Shown here: positions 1 to 8,700 of the stretch, in pieces
Numbering within the stretch: the first letter of the stretch is position 1
Layout: each line of letters begins with the position of its first letter
NCBI RefSeq assembly: GCF_001514195.1
Contig: NZ_KQ948734.1
Span: 154,462 to 218,461 of the forward strand
Reading direction: 5' to 3'
DNA: 64,000 bases
Origin: Streptomyces griseorubiginosus
GTDB taxonomy: Bacteria > Actinomycetota > Actinomycetes > Streptomycetales > Streptomycetaceae
Notes under the pieces: model-generated
Database searches by the model: none
Seen by the model: only the letters and a program-made list of their open reading frames with translations
What the model was told of the DNA's origin: nothing
Translations under genes and position numbers: made by a program

Positions 1-47
1 GCACCCCCGCCGCCCTCCCACCCCCGCACCCCTCACCTCAGCTCACC

Positions 48-1265
48 TCACCGGTCGCCCGGCACCACCCGTCCCACCACGTCCCCCAGGCCCACCCGGG
101 CCCCGCCCGGGCCGGGTGCCCACGCCGACAGGGTCACCACGTCCCCGTCCTCCAGGAACGTCCGCTTGCCGTCCGGGAGTTCCAGCACGTCCCGGCCGTT
201 CCAGGTCAGCTCCAGCAGGGAACCCCGCTCGTCCGCCGTGGGCCCGCTCACCGTCCCGGAGCCGTACAGGTCGCCGGTGCGCAGCGACGCCCCGTTCACC
301 GTCATGTGCGCCAGCTGCTGGGCGGCGGTCCAGTACATGGTGGCGAACGGCGGCCGGGACACCTCGTGTCCGTTGATCGCGACGGACATCCGCAGGTCGT
401 AGCCGCCCGGCTCGACCTCGGGGACCGTGTCGTCCAGATAGGGAAGGAGTTCGTGCGTGCGCTCCGGCGGGGCCAACCGTGCCTCCTCCAGCGCGTCCAG
501 CGGGGTGATCCACGCGGACACCGAGGTGGCGAAGGACTTGCCGAGGAACGGGCCGAGGGGGACGTACTCCCAGGCCTGGACGTCCCGCGCCGACCAGTCG
601 TTGAGCAGGCACAGCCCGAAGACGTGCTCGCGGAAGTCGCCGAGCCCGACCGGCCGGCCCAGTGCGGACGGGACGCCGACCACGAAGCCGACCTCCGCCT
701 CGATGTCGAGCTTCACCGACGGCCCGAAGACGGGAGCGGCGTCGGCGGGAGTCTTCCGCTGGCCGGAGGGCCGTACGACATCCGTGCCGGACACCACCAC
801 CGTGCCCGAGCGGCCGTGGTAACCGATCGGCAGGTGCTTCCAGTTGGGGGTCAGTGCCTCGCCGTCGGGGCGGAAGATCTGCCCGACGTTGCGGGCGTGG
901 TTCTCGGAGGCGTAGAAGTCGACGTAGTCCGCGACCTCGAACGGCAGGTGCAGTTCGACCGAGGGCAGCGGGTGCAGGAAGTCCGCGATCACCTCCTGGT
1001 GGGCCGGCACCGTCACCCATGCCGTCAGCGCCCGCCGTACGTCCGACCAGGCCGTGCGGCCCGCCGCGAGCAGCGGGCCCAGGGTGGGCCGGGCCAGCAG
1101 GTCGGCGTACGGGGAGCCCAGCGCGCCGGCCGCCGCGCCCGCGTCCAGGACGTGGTCGCCGAGCCGTACGCCGACGGTCCGTGGCGAGGAGGGGGTGGAG
1201 AAGACGCCGTAGGGGAGGTTGTGGGGGCCGAAGGGGTCGCCCTCGGGGACATCGAAGGGGGGCAT
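48..1265 (-). CDS. fahA: Fumarylacetoacetase (FahA)
   Basis: A cytosolic hydrolase of the FAH family that splits 4-fumarylacetoacetate into fumarate and acetoacetate, the last step of tyrosine/homogentisate breakdown. The 405-residue product has the family core: the DYVDFYASENHARN segment, PNWKHLPIGYHGR, the metal-ligand motif LDIEAEVGF, and LLNDWSARDVQAWEY followed by GPFLGKSF. Length matches bacterial and human FAH. The frame is open further upstream, but the ATG at 1265 begins the conserved MPPFDVPEGDPFG N-terminus and has a GAGGCAG ribosome site just before it. It stands alone and is divergent from the ATP-grasp gene; the shared upstream region carries inverted repeats. Confidence 0.95.
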   Translation of the reverse strand: MPPFDVPEGDPFGPHNLPYGVFSTPSSPRTVGVRLGDHVLDAGAAAGALGSPYADLLARPTLGPLLAAGRTAWSDVRRALTAWVTVPAHQEVIADFLHPLPSVELHLPFEVADYVDFYASENHARNVGQIFRPDGEALTPNWKHLPIGYHGRSGTVVVSGTDVVRPSGQRKTPADAAPVFGPSVKLDIEAEVGFVVGVPSALGRPVGLGDFREHVFGLCLLNDWSARDVQAWEYVPLGPFLGKSFATSVSAWITPLDALEEARLAPPERTHELLPYLDDTVPEVEPGGYDLRMSVAINGHEVSRPPFATMYWTAAQQLAHMTVNGASLRTGDLYGSGTVSGPTADERGSLLELTWNGRDVLELPDGKRTFLEDGDVVTLSAWAPGPGGARVGLGDVVGRVVPGDR

Positions 1266-1331
1266 GGGGTGCTGCCTCACTCTCGAACGCGCGGTGCCGG
1301 TGGTCGCGCCACACGTTACGGCGGAGCCACT

Positions 1332-1396
1332 GTTGGCGGGAGTGTCTGAAGGGTTGGCGATGTGGCCAAAGAGTTGGCAATGTCCCGTTAAGGGAC
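1332..1396. promoter_or_regulatory. Inverted and direct repeats in the fahA/ATP-grasp divergent region
   Basis: GTTGGC occurs three times about 20-21 bp apart (1332, 1353, 1373), roughly two helical turns. The middle copy is part of TTGGC-N6-GCCAA (1354-1369). A further palindrome GTCCC-N5-GGGAC lies at 1382-1396. The position between two divergent starts suggests an operator region for one or both genes. The regulator is not identifiable from the window. Confidence 0.4.
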
Positions 1397-1487
1397 GGTC
1401 GGAGTGGACCATTCCGGCTTAGCGTCCTTTGCGAGACACGGACGGGATGGGTGGGGTCGCGTCCGTCGGGGGACGCGTGGGGGGACC

Positions 1488-2747
1488 GTGGCCAGGAGTT
1501 CGAGCAGTGTGCCCTTCGAGGCCGACACCGAAGTACCGGCCTTGATCGTCAAGTTCGGCGACTACCCGCTGCACCACGGCGGCGTGGGCGCCATCCGCAG
1601 TCTGGGCCGCCTCGGCGTGCCCATGTACGCGATCACCGAGGACCGTTGGACGCCCGCGGCCGTCTCCCGCTACCTCACCCGCGCCTTCGTCTGGCCGACC
1701 ACCGGCACCGAGGACCCGGGGCGGCTGGTCGAGGGACTGATCCGGATCGGGCGCCGCATCGGCCGCCCCGCCGTCCTCGTGCCGACCGACGAGGAGGCCG
1801 CGGTCCTGATCGCCGAGCACCGCCGGGACCTGTGCGGCCGCTTCCTCTTCCCGGGCGTGGAAGCCGGTCTGCCGCGCCGCCTTGCCAGCAAACAGGGCCT
1901 GCACGAGCTGTGCGTGGAGCACGGCATCGCCAGTCCCGAGGCCGCCTTCCCGCAGTCGTACGACGACATCGTGGCCTTCGCCGAGAAGGCCCGCTTCCCC
2001 GTGGTGGCCAAGAACCGCGAGGCGTTCGTACGGCGCACGCGGCCCGCGGTGGGCGGCACCACCCGCATCGCCACCCGCGAAGGGCTGCTCGCCCTCGCCC
2101 GTGACTGGGGCGAGCGGCCCGGGGTGATCCTCCAGGAGTACCTGCCCCGGGAGGACGCCGAGGACTGGATCGTGCACGCCTACTTCGACGCCGACTCCAC
2201 CCCGCTGGCCCTGTTCACCGGCGTCAAGGTGCGCTCCTGGCCGCCGCACGCGGGCATGACGGCCAACGCCTACGTCGTCGACAACCCCGAACTCGCGGAC
2301 CTCGCCGCGCGTTTCGTCAAACAGCTCGGCTACACCGGCATCATCGACCTCGACCTGCGCTTCGACCGGCGCGACGGCCAGTACAAACTCCTCGACTTCA
2401 ACCCCCGCATGGGCGCCCAGTTCCGGCTCTTCGAGAGCGAGTCGGGGGTGGACGTCGTCCGCGCCATGCACCTGGACCTGACCGGGCGGGCCGTCCCGGA
2501 GGGCGAACAGCGGGCCGGACACCGCTATGTCGTGGAGAACATCGACCTGCCCGCCCTGCTGGCCTACCGCCGCAGCGGCTATACGACCCCGCACGCGCCG
2601 AAGCGGCCCAGCGGGACCGAACTGGCCTGGCTCGCGGGTGACGACCCGCTGCCGTTCCTCACCATGCTCGGCCGCTTCGTGCGGCCAGGCGCCAAGCACC
2701 TCTACCAGCTGTGGCGCACCAACCGCCGCGGCGGCCTGACCAGTTGA
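1488..2747 (+). CDS. ATP-grasp carboxylate-amine ligase-like protein
   Basis: A 419-residue ATP-grasp enzyme; such enzymes activate a carboxylate as acyl phosphate and join it to an amine or thiol, but the substrate is unknown here. An N-terminal Rossmann-like part (VGAIRSLGRLGVPMYAITED) is followed by the ATP-grasp fold: KNREAFVRR (nucleotide contact), LQEYLPREDAEDWIVHAYFD, and the metal-binding end KLLDFNPRMG. GTG 1488 is preferred to an earlier ATG at 1404: it directly precedes the ordered domain and follows a GGGGGA ribosome site, while the upstream extension is Arg/Gly-rich and looks non-coding. It is 51 bp before a flavoprotein gene in the same direction, so the two probably act together. 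Confidence 0.8.
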   Translation: MARSSSSVPFEADTEVPALIVKFGDYPLHHGGVGAIRSLGRLGVPMYAITEDRWTPAAVSRYLTRAFVWPTTGTEDPGRLVEGLIRIGRRIGRPAVLVPTDEEAAVLIAEHRRDLCGRFLFPGVEAGLPRRLASKQGLHELCVEHGIASPEAAFPQSYDDIVAFAEKARFPVVAKNREAFVRRTRPAVGGTTRIATREGLLALARDWGERPGVILQEYLPREDAEDWIVHAYFDADSTPLALFTGVKVRSWPPHAGMTANAYVVDNPELADLAARFVKQLGYTGIIDLDLRFDRRDGQYKLLDFNPRMGAQFRLFESESGVDVVRAMHLDLTGRAVPEGEQRAGHRYVVENIDLPALLAYRRSGYTTPHAPKRPSGTELAWLAGDDPLPFLTMLGRFVRPGAKHLYQLWRTNRRGGLTS

Positions 2748-2798
2748 CCAGCAGCTCCACCACGAAGTGACGAAGTGAACGTCCTGGGGAGGGACTTC

Positions 2799-4001
2799 GT
2801 GATCCATCCGGTAGCAGTCATCGGCGCCGGGCCCTTCGGCCTGTCCACCGCGGCCCATCTGCGGGCGCGCGGCATACCCGTGCGCGTCTTCGGCGACCCC
2901 ATGGTCAGCTGGCGCGACCACATGCCCGCGGGCATGCTCCTCAAGTCCACCCCGGCCGCCTCCAGCCTGGACGCGCCCCAGCCCGGACACACCCTCGCCG
3001 ACTACTGCGACGCGGCGGGCATCCCGCGGCTGGTCACGGACGAGGACATCATCCCCGTGGAGACCTTCATCGCCTACGGCCAGTGGTTCCAGCGGCAGCT
3101 GGTACCCGGACTGGAGCAGGTGCGGGTGGTCTCCGTGGACCGCAGCGAACAGGGCGGCTTCCAGCTCAAGCTCGACTCCGGGGAGTCCTTCACCGCACGG
3201 GCCGTGGTCGTCGCCACCGGGCTGTCGGGCCTGTCCCACCTGCCCCCGGAACTGGCCGCCGCGGCCCCCGACGGCCCCGCCCCCATCGCCCCGCTCTCGC
3301 ACAGCTCCCAGCACCACGACCTCACCCGGTACGCGGGCAAGGAGCTGATCGTCGTCGGCGCCGGCCAGTCCGCCCTGGAGACCGCCGCCCTCGCCGCGGA
3401 GGCCGGCGCGCAGGTCAGGGTGGTCGCCCGCGGACACGGCCGGGTGGCCTTCGGTGCGCCCCCGTGGCGGCAGCCGAGGCTGCGCCCCGAGTCGCCGTTC
3501 GGCCGCGCCTGGTCGCTGTGGGCCCTGACCTACTACCCGCACCCCTACCGTCTGCTCCCCGAGAGCACCCGCCACTACCTGGTGCGCCGGGTCCTCGGCC
3601 CGCTCGGCGCGTGGTGGCTGCGCGACCGCTTCGAGGGCAAGGTCCAGGTCACCGAGGTGGACCGGATCGTCACCGCGGACGGGACGGAGGGCCACCCGGT
3701 GCTGGAGGTCCTCGACCACACCGGCCGCAGGGACCGCCTCGCGGCCGACCACGTCATCGCGGCCACCGGCTACCGCGTCGACATCGCCGCGATGGACTTC
3801 CTCGGCCACGAACTGCGCACCGAGCTGGCGGTCAGCCGCGGCACCCCCAGGCTCGGCGCCGGCTACGTCTCCTCCGTACCGGGCCTGTACTTCACCGGCC
3901 TCCCGGCGGCGGCCTCCTACGGCCCGGTGATGCGCTTCGTCTGCGGCACCGAGTTCGCCTCACCGCGGCTGGCGGGGCATCTGGCGACACATCACGGCTA
4001 G
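2799..4001 (+). CDS. FAD/NAD(P)-dependent oxidoreductase (flavin monooxygenase-like)
   Basis: A 400-residue flavoprotein with two dinucleotide folds. An FAD motif VIGAGPFGLSTAAHL sits near the start, a second NAD(P) motif IVVGAGQSALETAALAAEAG in the middle, and the ATGY motif (HVIAATGYRVD) is typical of flavin monooxygenases and N-hydroxylases. GTG 2799 is chosen over GTG 2775 because GGGGAGG lies 6 bases before it and the protein then begins right at the FAD motif. It sits directly behind the ATP-grasp ligase gene. An oxidative step on the ligase's substrate or product is an inference; the substrate cannot be told. Confidence 0.8.
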   Translation: MIHPVAVIGAGPFGLSTAAHLRARGIPVRVFGDPMVSWRDHMPAGMLLKSTPAASSLDAPQPGHTLADYCDAAGIPRLVTDEDIIPVETFIAYGQWFQRQLVPGLEQVRVVSVDRSEQGGFQLKLDSGESFTARAVVVATGLSGLSHLPPELAAAAPDGPAPIAPLSHSSQHHDLTRYAGKELIVVGAGQSALETAALAAEAGAQVRVVARGHGRVAFGAPPWRQPRLRPESPFGRAWSLWALTYYPHPYRLLPESTRHYLVRRVLGPLGAWWLRDRFEGKVQVTEVDRIVTADGTEGHPVLEVLDHTGRRDRLAADHVIAATGYRVDIAAMDFLGHELRTELAVSRGTPRLGAGYVSSVPGLYFTGLPAAASYGPVMRFVCGTEFASPRLAGHLATHHG

Positions 4002-4017
4002 GCCGACGCAAGCCGTC

Positions 4018-4063
4018 ACCGCCACCCGGCGCCCCTCTGGCGGAGGCGGGCCGGGTCGGCGGT
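4018..4063. terminator. Hairpin between convergent genes
   Basis: ACCGCC-ACCCGGC pairs with GCCGGGT-C-GGCGGT across a 19-base loop, leaving one bulged base. It fills the 60-bp gap between the convergent flavoprotein and beta-helix genes and likely terminates from both sides. No T run is present, as is usual in this genus. Confidence 0.55.
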
Positions 4064-6897
4064 CACTGGGCCACGTACGCGCCGTACTGGTCGGCGAGGA
4101 CGTTCACGGCCGTGGAGCCGCCGTTGTAGAGGTCGACGTACCCGTCCGACCCGACCGGGGGCAGGATCTCGTTCGGAGTCGTCCGTCCGGTGCCGTAGTC
4201 CAGGCTCGCCGTTCCCGGCCGGGTGGTGCCGTCGGCCCAGGCGGTCAGGTAGCCGCCCGCGGTGGGGCTGACGGCGGTCAGCACCAGGTCGGCGGCCGTG
4301 GTGCCGGAGGACGGGATGCCGTGGACGCCGCCGACCCTGAGCTTCAGCGTCTGGTGCGCCCCGAGCCTGGCGACGCGGCCGCCGGTACCGGTGCCGTCGC
4401 GGGTGTCGAGGATCCGGGTGGGCGTGGACGACAGGTAGACCGAGCCGGTGCCGGTGGCATCCGCGTAGCCGAAGACGTCGGTGACCATCTGCACGGAGCC
4501 GCTGCTGCTGTTGTGCAGCACGACCTTGCCGTCGACGAGCGGCACCACGGTCAGGTTCGACACCGTCTGTCCCTTGGCCCAGTACGACGTGGTGACGGCC
4601 GAGTCCGCCATGCCGTGCGAGGTGACGCCGAGCGACCCGGAGGCCTGGGCGCTCGTCGTCTGGACGTCGAGGACGACGGCCGCCGCACCCGCGGGGACGC
4701 CGTGGGTCCCGGCGACGGCGACGGTGATCGACTTCCCGGCCCCCACCGGGCCCGTGACGCCGCCCGTGCCGTTGCGGGTGTCGAGCACCCGGACGGGGGC
4801 GACGGGGGTGTAGGAGCGCCCGAACTGGGCGTGGCTGAAGATCCCGGCGGTGACGATCTTCACGCTGACGGAGGCCGCGCTGCCGTTGTAGAGGTACATG
4901 TTCCCGGAGGAGTCCGTCCTGACCGTCATGCCGTTCTCGGTGGTCTGGTGCGCGGCGAAGTTCACGGCGGAGACGGACGGCCGCGTCGTGCCGTACGGAT
5001 ACAGGGTCAGGTAGCCGCCCGAGCTGCCGCCGGTGGCCGTGACCCGCAGCGCTGCCGCGTCGACGCCGTTCGTGTCGGTGTGCAGGGTGCTGCTGTCGAG
5101 GGTGAGGAGGCCGTGCGCCTTGACGGTGCCCTGGTAGTCGTACTCCGGTGGCGTCAGCGGCGTGTAGGAGTCGGCCGGCCGGAAGGTGGTGGTGGCCGTG
5201 GCGGTCCGCCCGAAGATGTCGGTCTGCGTCAGGGTCACCGTGTAGGTGCGGAACGGGACGTCGTAGTCGTAGTCGTGCCCCGCGGCCCCCCGGGTGACGG
5301 GCACGTTGTTGTTGCTGCCGTCGCCCCAGGAGACCGTGCGGGAGGCGAGCTCCCAGTTGTCCGAGTGGTCGAACGTGAGGACGGCGCTTCCCGCGTCCAC
5401 GGTGCCCTGGCCGATCTCCGCGCTCACGGCCGCGGACGTGGCCGGAGGCGTCGCCGTACCGACGGTGACCTTCGCCGTCCGGCTCGCGCTGGACCCGTTG
5501 GCGTCGGTGACGGTGACCTTCTCCGCGTAGACGCCGGGGACGGTGTACGTGTGCGTCACGGTCCCCGAGGCGTCCGTGACGGCCGGGCTGCCGTCGCCGA
5601 AGTCCACCGTGTACGTCTCCGGCAGACCCCAGGTGCCGGGCCGCGGGCTGCCCGGTGTCACCGACACGCTGAGCGGGCCGATACCACTGGCCGACGTGGG
5701 GCCGCTGGGCGGGGGGAACGTGTCCTGCCGCTCGAAGGCGCCGCGGTCGTACGTCGTCCGGGCGCCGGTGCCGGTGTCCGCGACGAGGGGGTCGTCGACC
5801 CGGGGCGCGCCGTGCACGTCGGTGGCGAGTTCGCCCGGCGCGTCGGCGTCGGCCGAGTCGATCACCGGGGAGTTCTCGTCCGTGGCGTCCGGGTAGGCGT
5901 AGCCGACGTGGTCGAGGTCGTGGGCGCCCTGGCCGGTGGCCGCGGTGAAGGCGGCGACCGCGGTGTACGCGGCGCCGCCCCAGGAGTACTCGGTCCGGCC
6001 GCTGTTGACCGCGAGGGCGTTGTAGTCGGCGGTCACGGAAGCCGCCGAGTCGGCGGCGACGGAGAGCGCGGGGGCCGTCGGGGCGGGACAGACGACGCTC
6101 CCCCCGAAGCCCGTGAAGACGTTGTTCTCCACCGTCGCGGAGGAGCCGCCGTCGATGGTGAGGCCCGGACCGCACGAGTCGTCGAGGGTGTTGCCCGTCA
6201 CCTCCGCGGTCGCGGTGCCGCTGACCGCGACCTCGGCATACCGGCTGGTCACGAGCTCATTGGTCGTCACGGTGACGTCGTGCGCGCCGGACGCGACCTG
6301 GACGGCGTTCCCGGAGCTGTCGAAGATCTGGTTGCGGGAGACGGTGACGCCGGAGGAGGCGCCGTCGACGGACACCCCGTCGGTCACCGCGGCCGCACCC
6401 GAGGAGGCCTGATCGGCGATGTGCAGACGGTCCAGCACCACGTCCTGCGAGCCCTTGACGTCGACGGCGTCGGTCGAGGTGTGGTCCAGCAGAAGGTAGG
6501 ACACGTGGACGTCGTGCACGCCCGACAGGGTGATCGTTCCGTCCAGGTTCGGCGGCAGGACCAGGTTGGCCGAGGTGTTGACGGGGTCGGTGGAGACGCC
6601 CTGGAAGGTGATCGGTGCGGAGGGAGTGCCGGACCGGGTGAGAGTCACCTTCCCGCCCTGAAACGGAGCGCCGACGATGTCGACCGTCTGACCCGGCATC
6701 ACCACGTCGGCGGCGGCCTGCACGGAGCAGAACGGCATGTCCTGCGTGCCCGGGCCGGTGTCGCTGCACCAGTCGACGCCCTGCACGTACAACGTCCCGG
6801 GCTGCCCGGTGTCTGCCGTGGCGGCCGGCGCCCCGACCAGGGCACCTACGACGACCAGCGTGCTCGCGGCCAGGGCGACGAAGCGTGACGAGCCCAC
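4063..6897 (-). CDS. Secreted right-handed beta-helix / PKD repeat protein
   Basis: A 944-residue exported protein. A Sec signal peptide (about residues 1-28, ending APAATA) is followed by a parallel beta-helix region (about 35-340) rich in short Asn/Val/Thr coils and opening with the CSVQAAADVVMPGQTVDIVG segment common to such proteins. Two PKD domains follow (YTVDFGDGSPAV; TVSWGDGSNNN), then a C-terminal part of three roughly 110-residue repeats, two of which contain RxLDTRxGTG. The last type is seen in actinobacterial extracellular proteins, probably as beta-rich binding modules. No catalytic residues can be assigned; a polysaccharide-binding or -cleaving role is an inference. GTG start with GGGGGA just upstream. 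Confidence 0.8.
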   Translation of the reverse strand: MGSSRFVALAASTLVVVGALVGAPAATADTGQPGTLYVQGVDWCSDTGPGTQDMPFCSVQAAADVVMPGQTVDIVGAPFQGGKVTLTRSGTPSAPITFQGVSTDPVNTSANLVLPPNLDGTITLSGVHDVHVSYLLLDHTSTDAVDVKGSQDVVLDRLHIADQASSGAAAVTDGVSVDGASSGVTVSRNQIFDSSGNAVQVASGAHDVTVTTNELVTSRYAEVAVSGTATAEVTGNTLDDSCGPGLTIDGGSSATVENNVFTGFGGSVVCPAPTAPALSVAADSAASVTADYNALAVNSGRTEYSWGGAAYTAVAAFTAATGQGAHDLDHVGYAYPDATDENSPVIDSADADAPGELATDVHGAPRVDDPLVADTGTGARTTYDRGAFERQDTFPPPSGPTSASGIGPLSVSVTPGSPRPGTWGLPETYTVDFGDGSPAVTDASGTVTHTYTVPGVYAEKVTVTDANGSSASRTAKVTVGTATPPATSAAVSAEIGQGTVDAGSAVLTFDHSDNWELASRTVSWGDGSNNNVPVTRGAAGHDYDYDVPFRTYTVTLTQTDIFGRTATATTTFRPADSYTPLTPPEYDYQGTVKAHGLLTLDSSTLHTDTNGVDAAALRVTATGGSSGGYLTLYPYGTTRPSVSAVNFAAHQTTENGMTVRTDSSGNMYLYNGSAASVSVKIVTAGIFSHAQFGRSYTPVAPVRVLDTRNGTGGVTGPVGAGKSITVAVAGTHGVPAGAAAVVLDVQTTSAQASGSLGVTSHGMADSAVTTSYWAKGQTVSNLTVVPLVDGKVVLHNSSSGSVQMVTDVFGYADATGTGSVYLSSTPTRILDTRDGTGTGGRVARLGAHQTLKLRVGGVHGIPSSGTTAADLVLTAVSPTAGGYLTAWADGTTRPGTASLDYGTGRTTPNEILPPVGSDGYVDLYNGGSTAVNVLADQYGAYVAQ

Positions 6898-7098
6898 GGT
6901 TCCCCCAATGGATCAGATGTTCCGGCGCGCAGTCTGGCACCGGCATCACAAAGAGGGGGTTTTGCGCTGCCCTTGATCCGCTCTCCTCTTGAACCTGATT
7001 CGGTCAGGACACCCCACGCCCGGCCGGGGCCCACCCCATGAGGTCTCAGCGTCCACGGCCCCGCCCGGCCGCCTGCGTCCCGTGGTGGGACCCCGCCC

Positions 7099-8238
7099 CT
7101 ACCCCCGGTACCGCCCCAACGTCCCCAGCCCCGGCAGCTCCCGGTCCTCGAAGTCGAACAGGGCCAGGTTCTCCCACGCGTTGCCCGAGGCCGGGTTCGT
7201 CGGGTCCCAGCCGCTGCCCGCGCGGTAGGTCCACAGGCCCTCCCAGTAGCAGTAGCCGAGGCCCTGGCCGTTCGGGACGCCCGCGGCGAGGTCGGCCACC
7301 GTGCGCAGCCACGCGGCCTGGCCGGCCGGAGTGGCGGGGAAACCGTCGGTCAGCTGCGAGGGGCTGTTCATGATGTCGTTGACGTCGTCCTCGCTCTCCA
7401 GCGTGAACGGGTACGCCGTCTCCGCGATCACGCACGGCTTGCCGTAACGCGCCGTGATGTCGGCCATGTTGGCGGCCGCGTCCGCGAGCGGGCCGTGCCA
7501 GAACGGGTAGTACGAGAGCCCGATGACGTCGAAGTCGACGCCGTACGACACGACGTTGTCGAACCACCAGCGGTACAGCCCGTTGTCGCCGCCGTTCGCC
7601 AGGTGCAGGATCGTGCGGACGCGCGGGGTGGTGTCGCGGGCCGCCCTCAGACCGGCCTTGAGGAAGGCGGTCATGGCGTCGAAGTGCTCCCAGTTGCCCT
7701 CCGGCCAGATGAGCCCGCCGTTCAACTCGTTGCCGATCTGCACGAGTTGGGCGGGCGTGCCCTGCCTGCGCAACGCACCCAGCACATCGGCCGTGTGGTC
7801 GTACACCGCCCTGGCCAGCCCCGGCACGTCCAGGCCCGCCCATGCGGCCGGCTTGGTCTGGTGGGCGGGGTCGGCCCAGCTGTCGGAGTAGTGGAAGTCG
7901 ATCCAGATGCCGACCCCGGCCCGCTTCAACCGCCGTGCCAGCGCCAGGACGTGCGCCTTGTCGTTGTAGCCGTCGGCCGGGTTCACCCACACCTTGAGGC
8001 GGGCGTGGGTGACACCGGCCCGCGCGATCAGGCGGACCGGGTCCTCGCGGCGGCCCTCCGCGGTCCGGTACACGGCCCCGTGGTCCTCGTTCTTCGGCAG
8101 CGAGGAGATGTCCACACCCCGGATCTCCAGGCAGCCCCGCCGACCGGACGCCGGTGCGGCGGTGGCCGGCGCGGCCCCCAGCACGGGAACGGCCAGCGCG
8201 GCGGCTCCGGCAGCGGTGAGCACACTGCGTCTGCGCAT
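7099..8238 (-). CDS. Secreted GH53 arabinogalactan endo-beta-1,4-galactanase
   Basis: A 379-residue glycoside hydrolase family 53 enzyme that cuts beta-1,4-galactan chains of plant cell walls into galacto-oligosaccharides outside the cell. The N-terminus is a Tat-like signal (MRRRSVLTAAGAAALAVPVLG). The (beta/alpha)8 barrel has FHYSDSWADP, the acid/base Glu171 in QIGNELNGG, and the nucleophile Glu273 in VIAETAYPF. It is divergent from a sugar ABC transporter operon with a LacI-type repressor gene at its end, so enzyme, importer and regulator form one galactan-use locus. A 16-bp operator copy lies about 230 bp upstream of the start, so the mRNA leader is probably long. Confidence 0.92.
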   Translation of the reverse strand: MRRRSVLTAAGAAALAVPVLGAAPATAAPASGRRGCLEIRGVDISSLPKNEDHGAVYRTAEGRREDPVRLIARAGVTHARLKVWVNPADGYNDKAHVLALARRLKRAGVGIWIDFHYSDSWADPAHQTKPAAWAGLDVPGLARAVYDHTADVLGALRRQGTPAQLVQIGNELNGGLIWPEGNWEHFDAMTAFLKAGLRAARDTTPRVRTILHLANGGDNGLYRWWFDNVVSYGVDFDVIGLSYYPFWHGPLADAAANMADITARYGKPCVIAETAYPFTLESEDDVNDIMNSPSQLTDGFPATPAGQAAWLRTVADLAAGVPNGQGLGYCYWEGLWTYRAGSGWDPTNPASGNAWENLALFDFEDRELPGLGTLGRYRG

Positions 8239-8290
8239 GTCAAAGGGTCCTTTCGCGGACGGTCACGGAGACACCGGTGATGCGGGGGCT

Positions 8291-8432
8291 CCGGTGGCCA
8301 GGGGAGAGCCGGGAACAGCCGGGGAGAGCCGGGGCGAGCCGGGGAGACGTCGGGGGCTGGACGAGGAGCAGGACGAGGAGCGGGGCGAGGAGCAGGACGA
8401 GGAGCAGGACGTGGAGCGGGGCGAGGGGAGTC
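8291..8432. repeat. Purine-rich imperfect tandem repeats upstream of the galactanase gene
   Basis: Short units such as GGGGAGAGCC and GAGCAGGACGAG recur through this stretch, giving an almost pure G/A top strand. It lies between the galactanase start (8238) and the first operator (8469), so it would be a C/T-rich untranslated leader if transcription starts near that operator. No gene is seen in it. Confidence 0.6.
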
Positions 8433-8468
8433 GGTGAACCGCCTGACGAACCAGAAAACCCTCATTTT

Positions 8469-8484
8469 CTGTGATCGTGCACAG
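8469..8484. promoter_or_regulatory. LacI-family operator, copy 1 (galactanase side)
   Basis: CTGTGATCGTGCACAG: outer arms CTGTG/CACAG with a central CG, as in LacI-family operators. It is the exact reverse complement of the sequence at 8568-8583, with centres 99 bp apart. A second small inverted repeat (CAGAAAA/TTTTCTG, 8452-8471) overlaps it. It likely controls the minus-strand galactanase gene through the LacI regulator at 11925. Confidence 0.75.
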
Positions 8485-8540
8485 CTCCCCTCGCCCCAGT
8501 CAGGGGCGAGCAACAAGTAGGTAACCCCACGCACCCGCCA

Positions 8541-8569
8541 TTGACAAGGCCCCGAAACAATTCTCTACT
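8541..8569 (+). promoter_or_regulatory. Housekeeping-type promoter of the sugar transporter operon
   Basis: A perfect -35 box TTGACA (8541-8546) and a -10-like TCTACT (8564-8569) are separated by 17 bp, a good match to the vegetative sigma factor consensus. The -10 box overlaps the operator at 8568-8583, so a bound repressor would block initiation. The first gene starts at 8701, leaving a leader of about 125 nt. Confidence 0.75.
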
Positions 8570-8583
8570 GTGCACGATCACAG
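8568..8583. promoter_or_regulatory. LacI-family operator, copy 2 (transporter side)
   Basis: CTGTGCACGATCACAG is the exact inverted copy of the site at 8469-8484 and lies over the -10 and start region of the transporter promoter. Two sites 99 bp apart could be joined by one tetrameric repressor through a DNA loop. Confidence 0.8.
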
Positions 8584-8700
8584 AGCCGCGCGGCCCTCGC
8601 GCACAGCCTCTCGGACCCGTCCGCAGAACCTCCCCCCACGGCGGTTGCCGCGTACGCGGGATGTCCGGGAACGGCTGGTTCCAAGTCAGGGGAGATGAAG

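Noticed and set aside
1419..3809. Long open frame on the minus strand opposite the ATP-grasp and flavoprotein genes
   Set aside because: Its product is Gly/Arg/Val/His-rich without any recognisable domain, while the plus-strand genes have clear motifs; it is a GC-driven shadow.
4321..6888. 855-residue plus-strand open frame opposite the beta-helix gene
   Set aside because: Val/Gly/Arg/Asp-rich mirror; the minus-strand protein has a signal peptide and domains.
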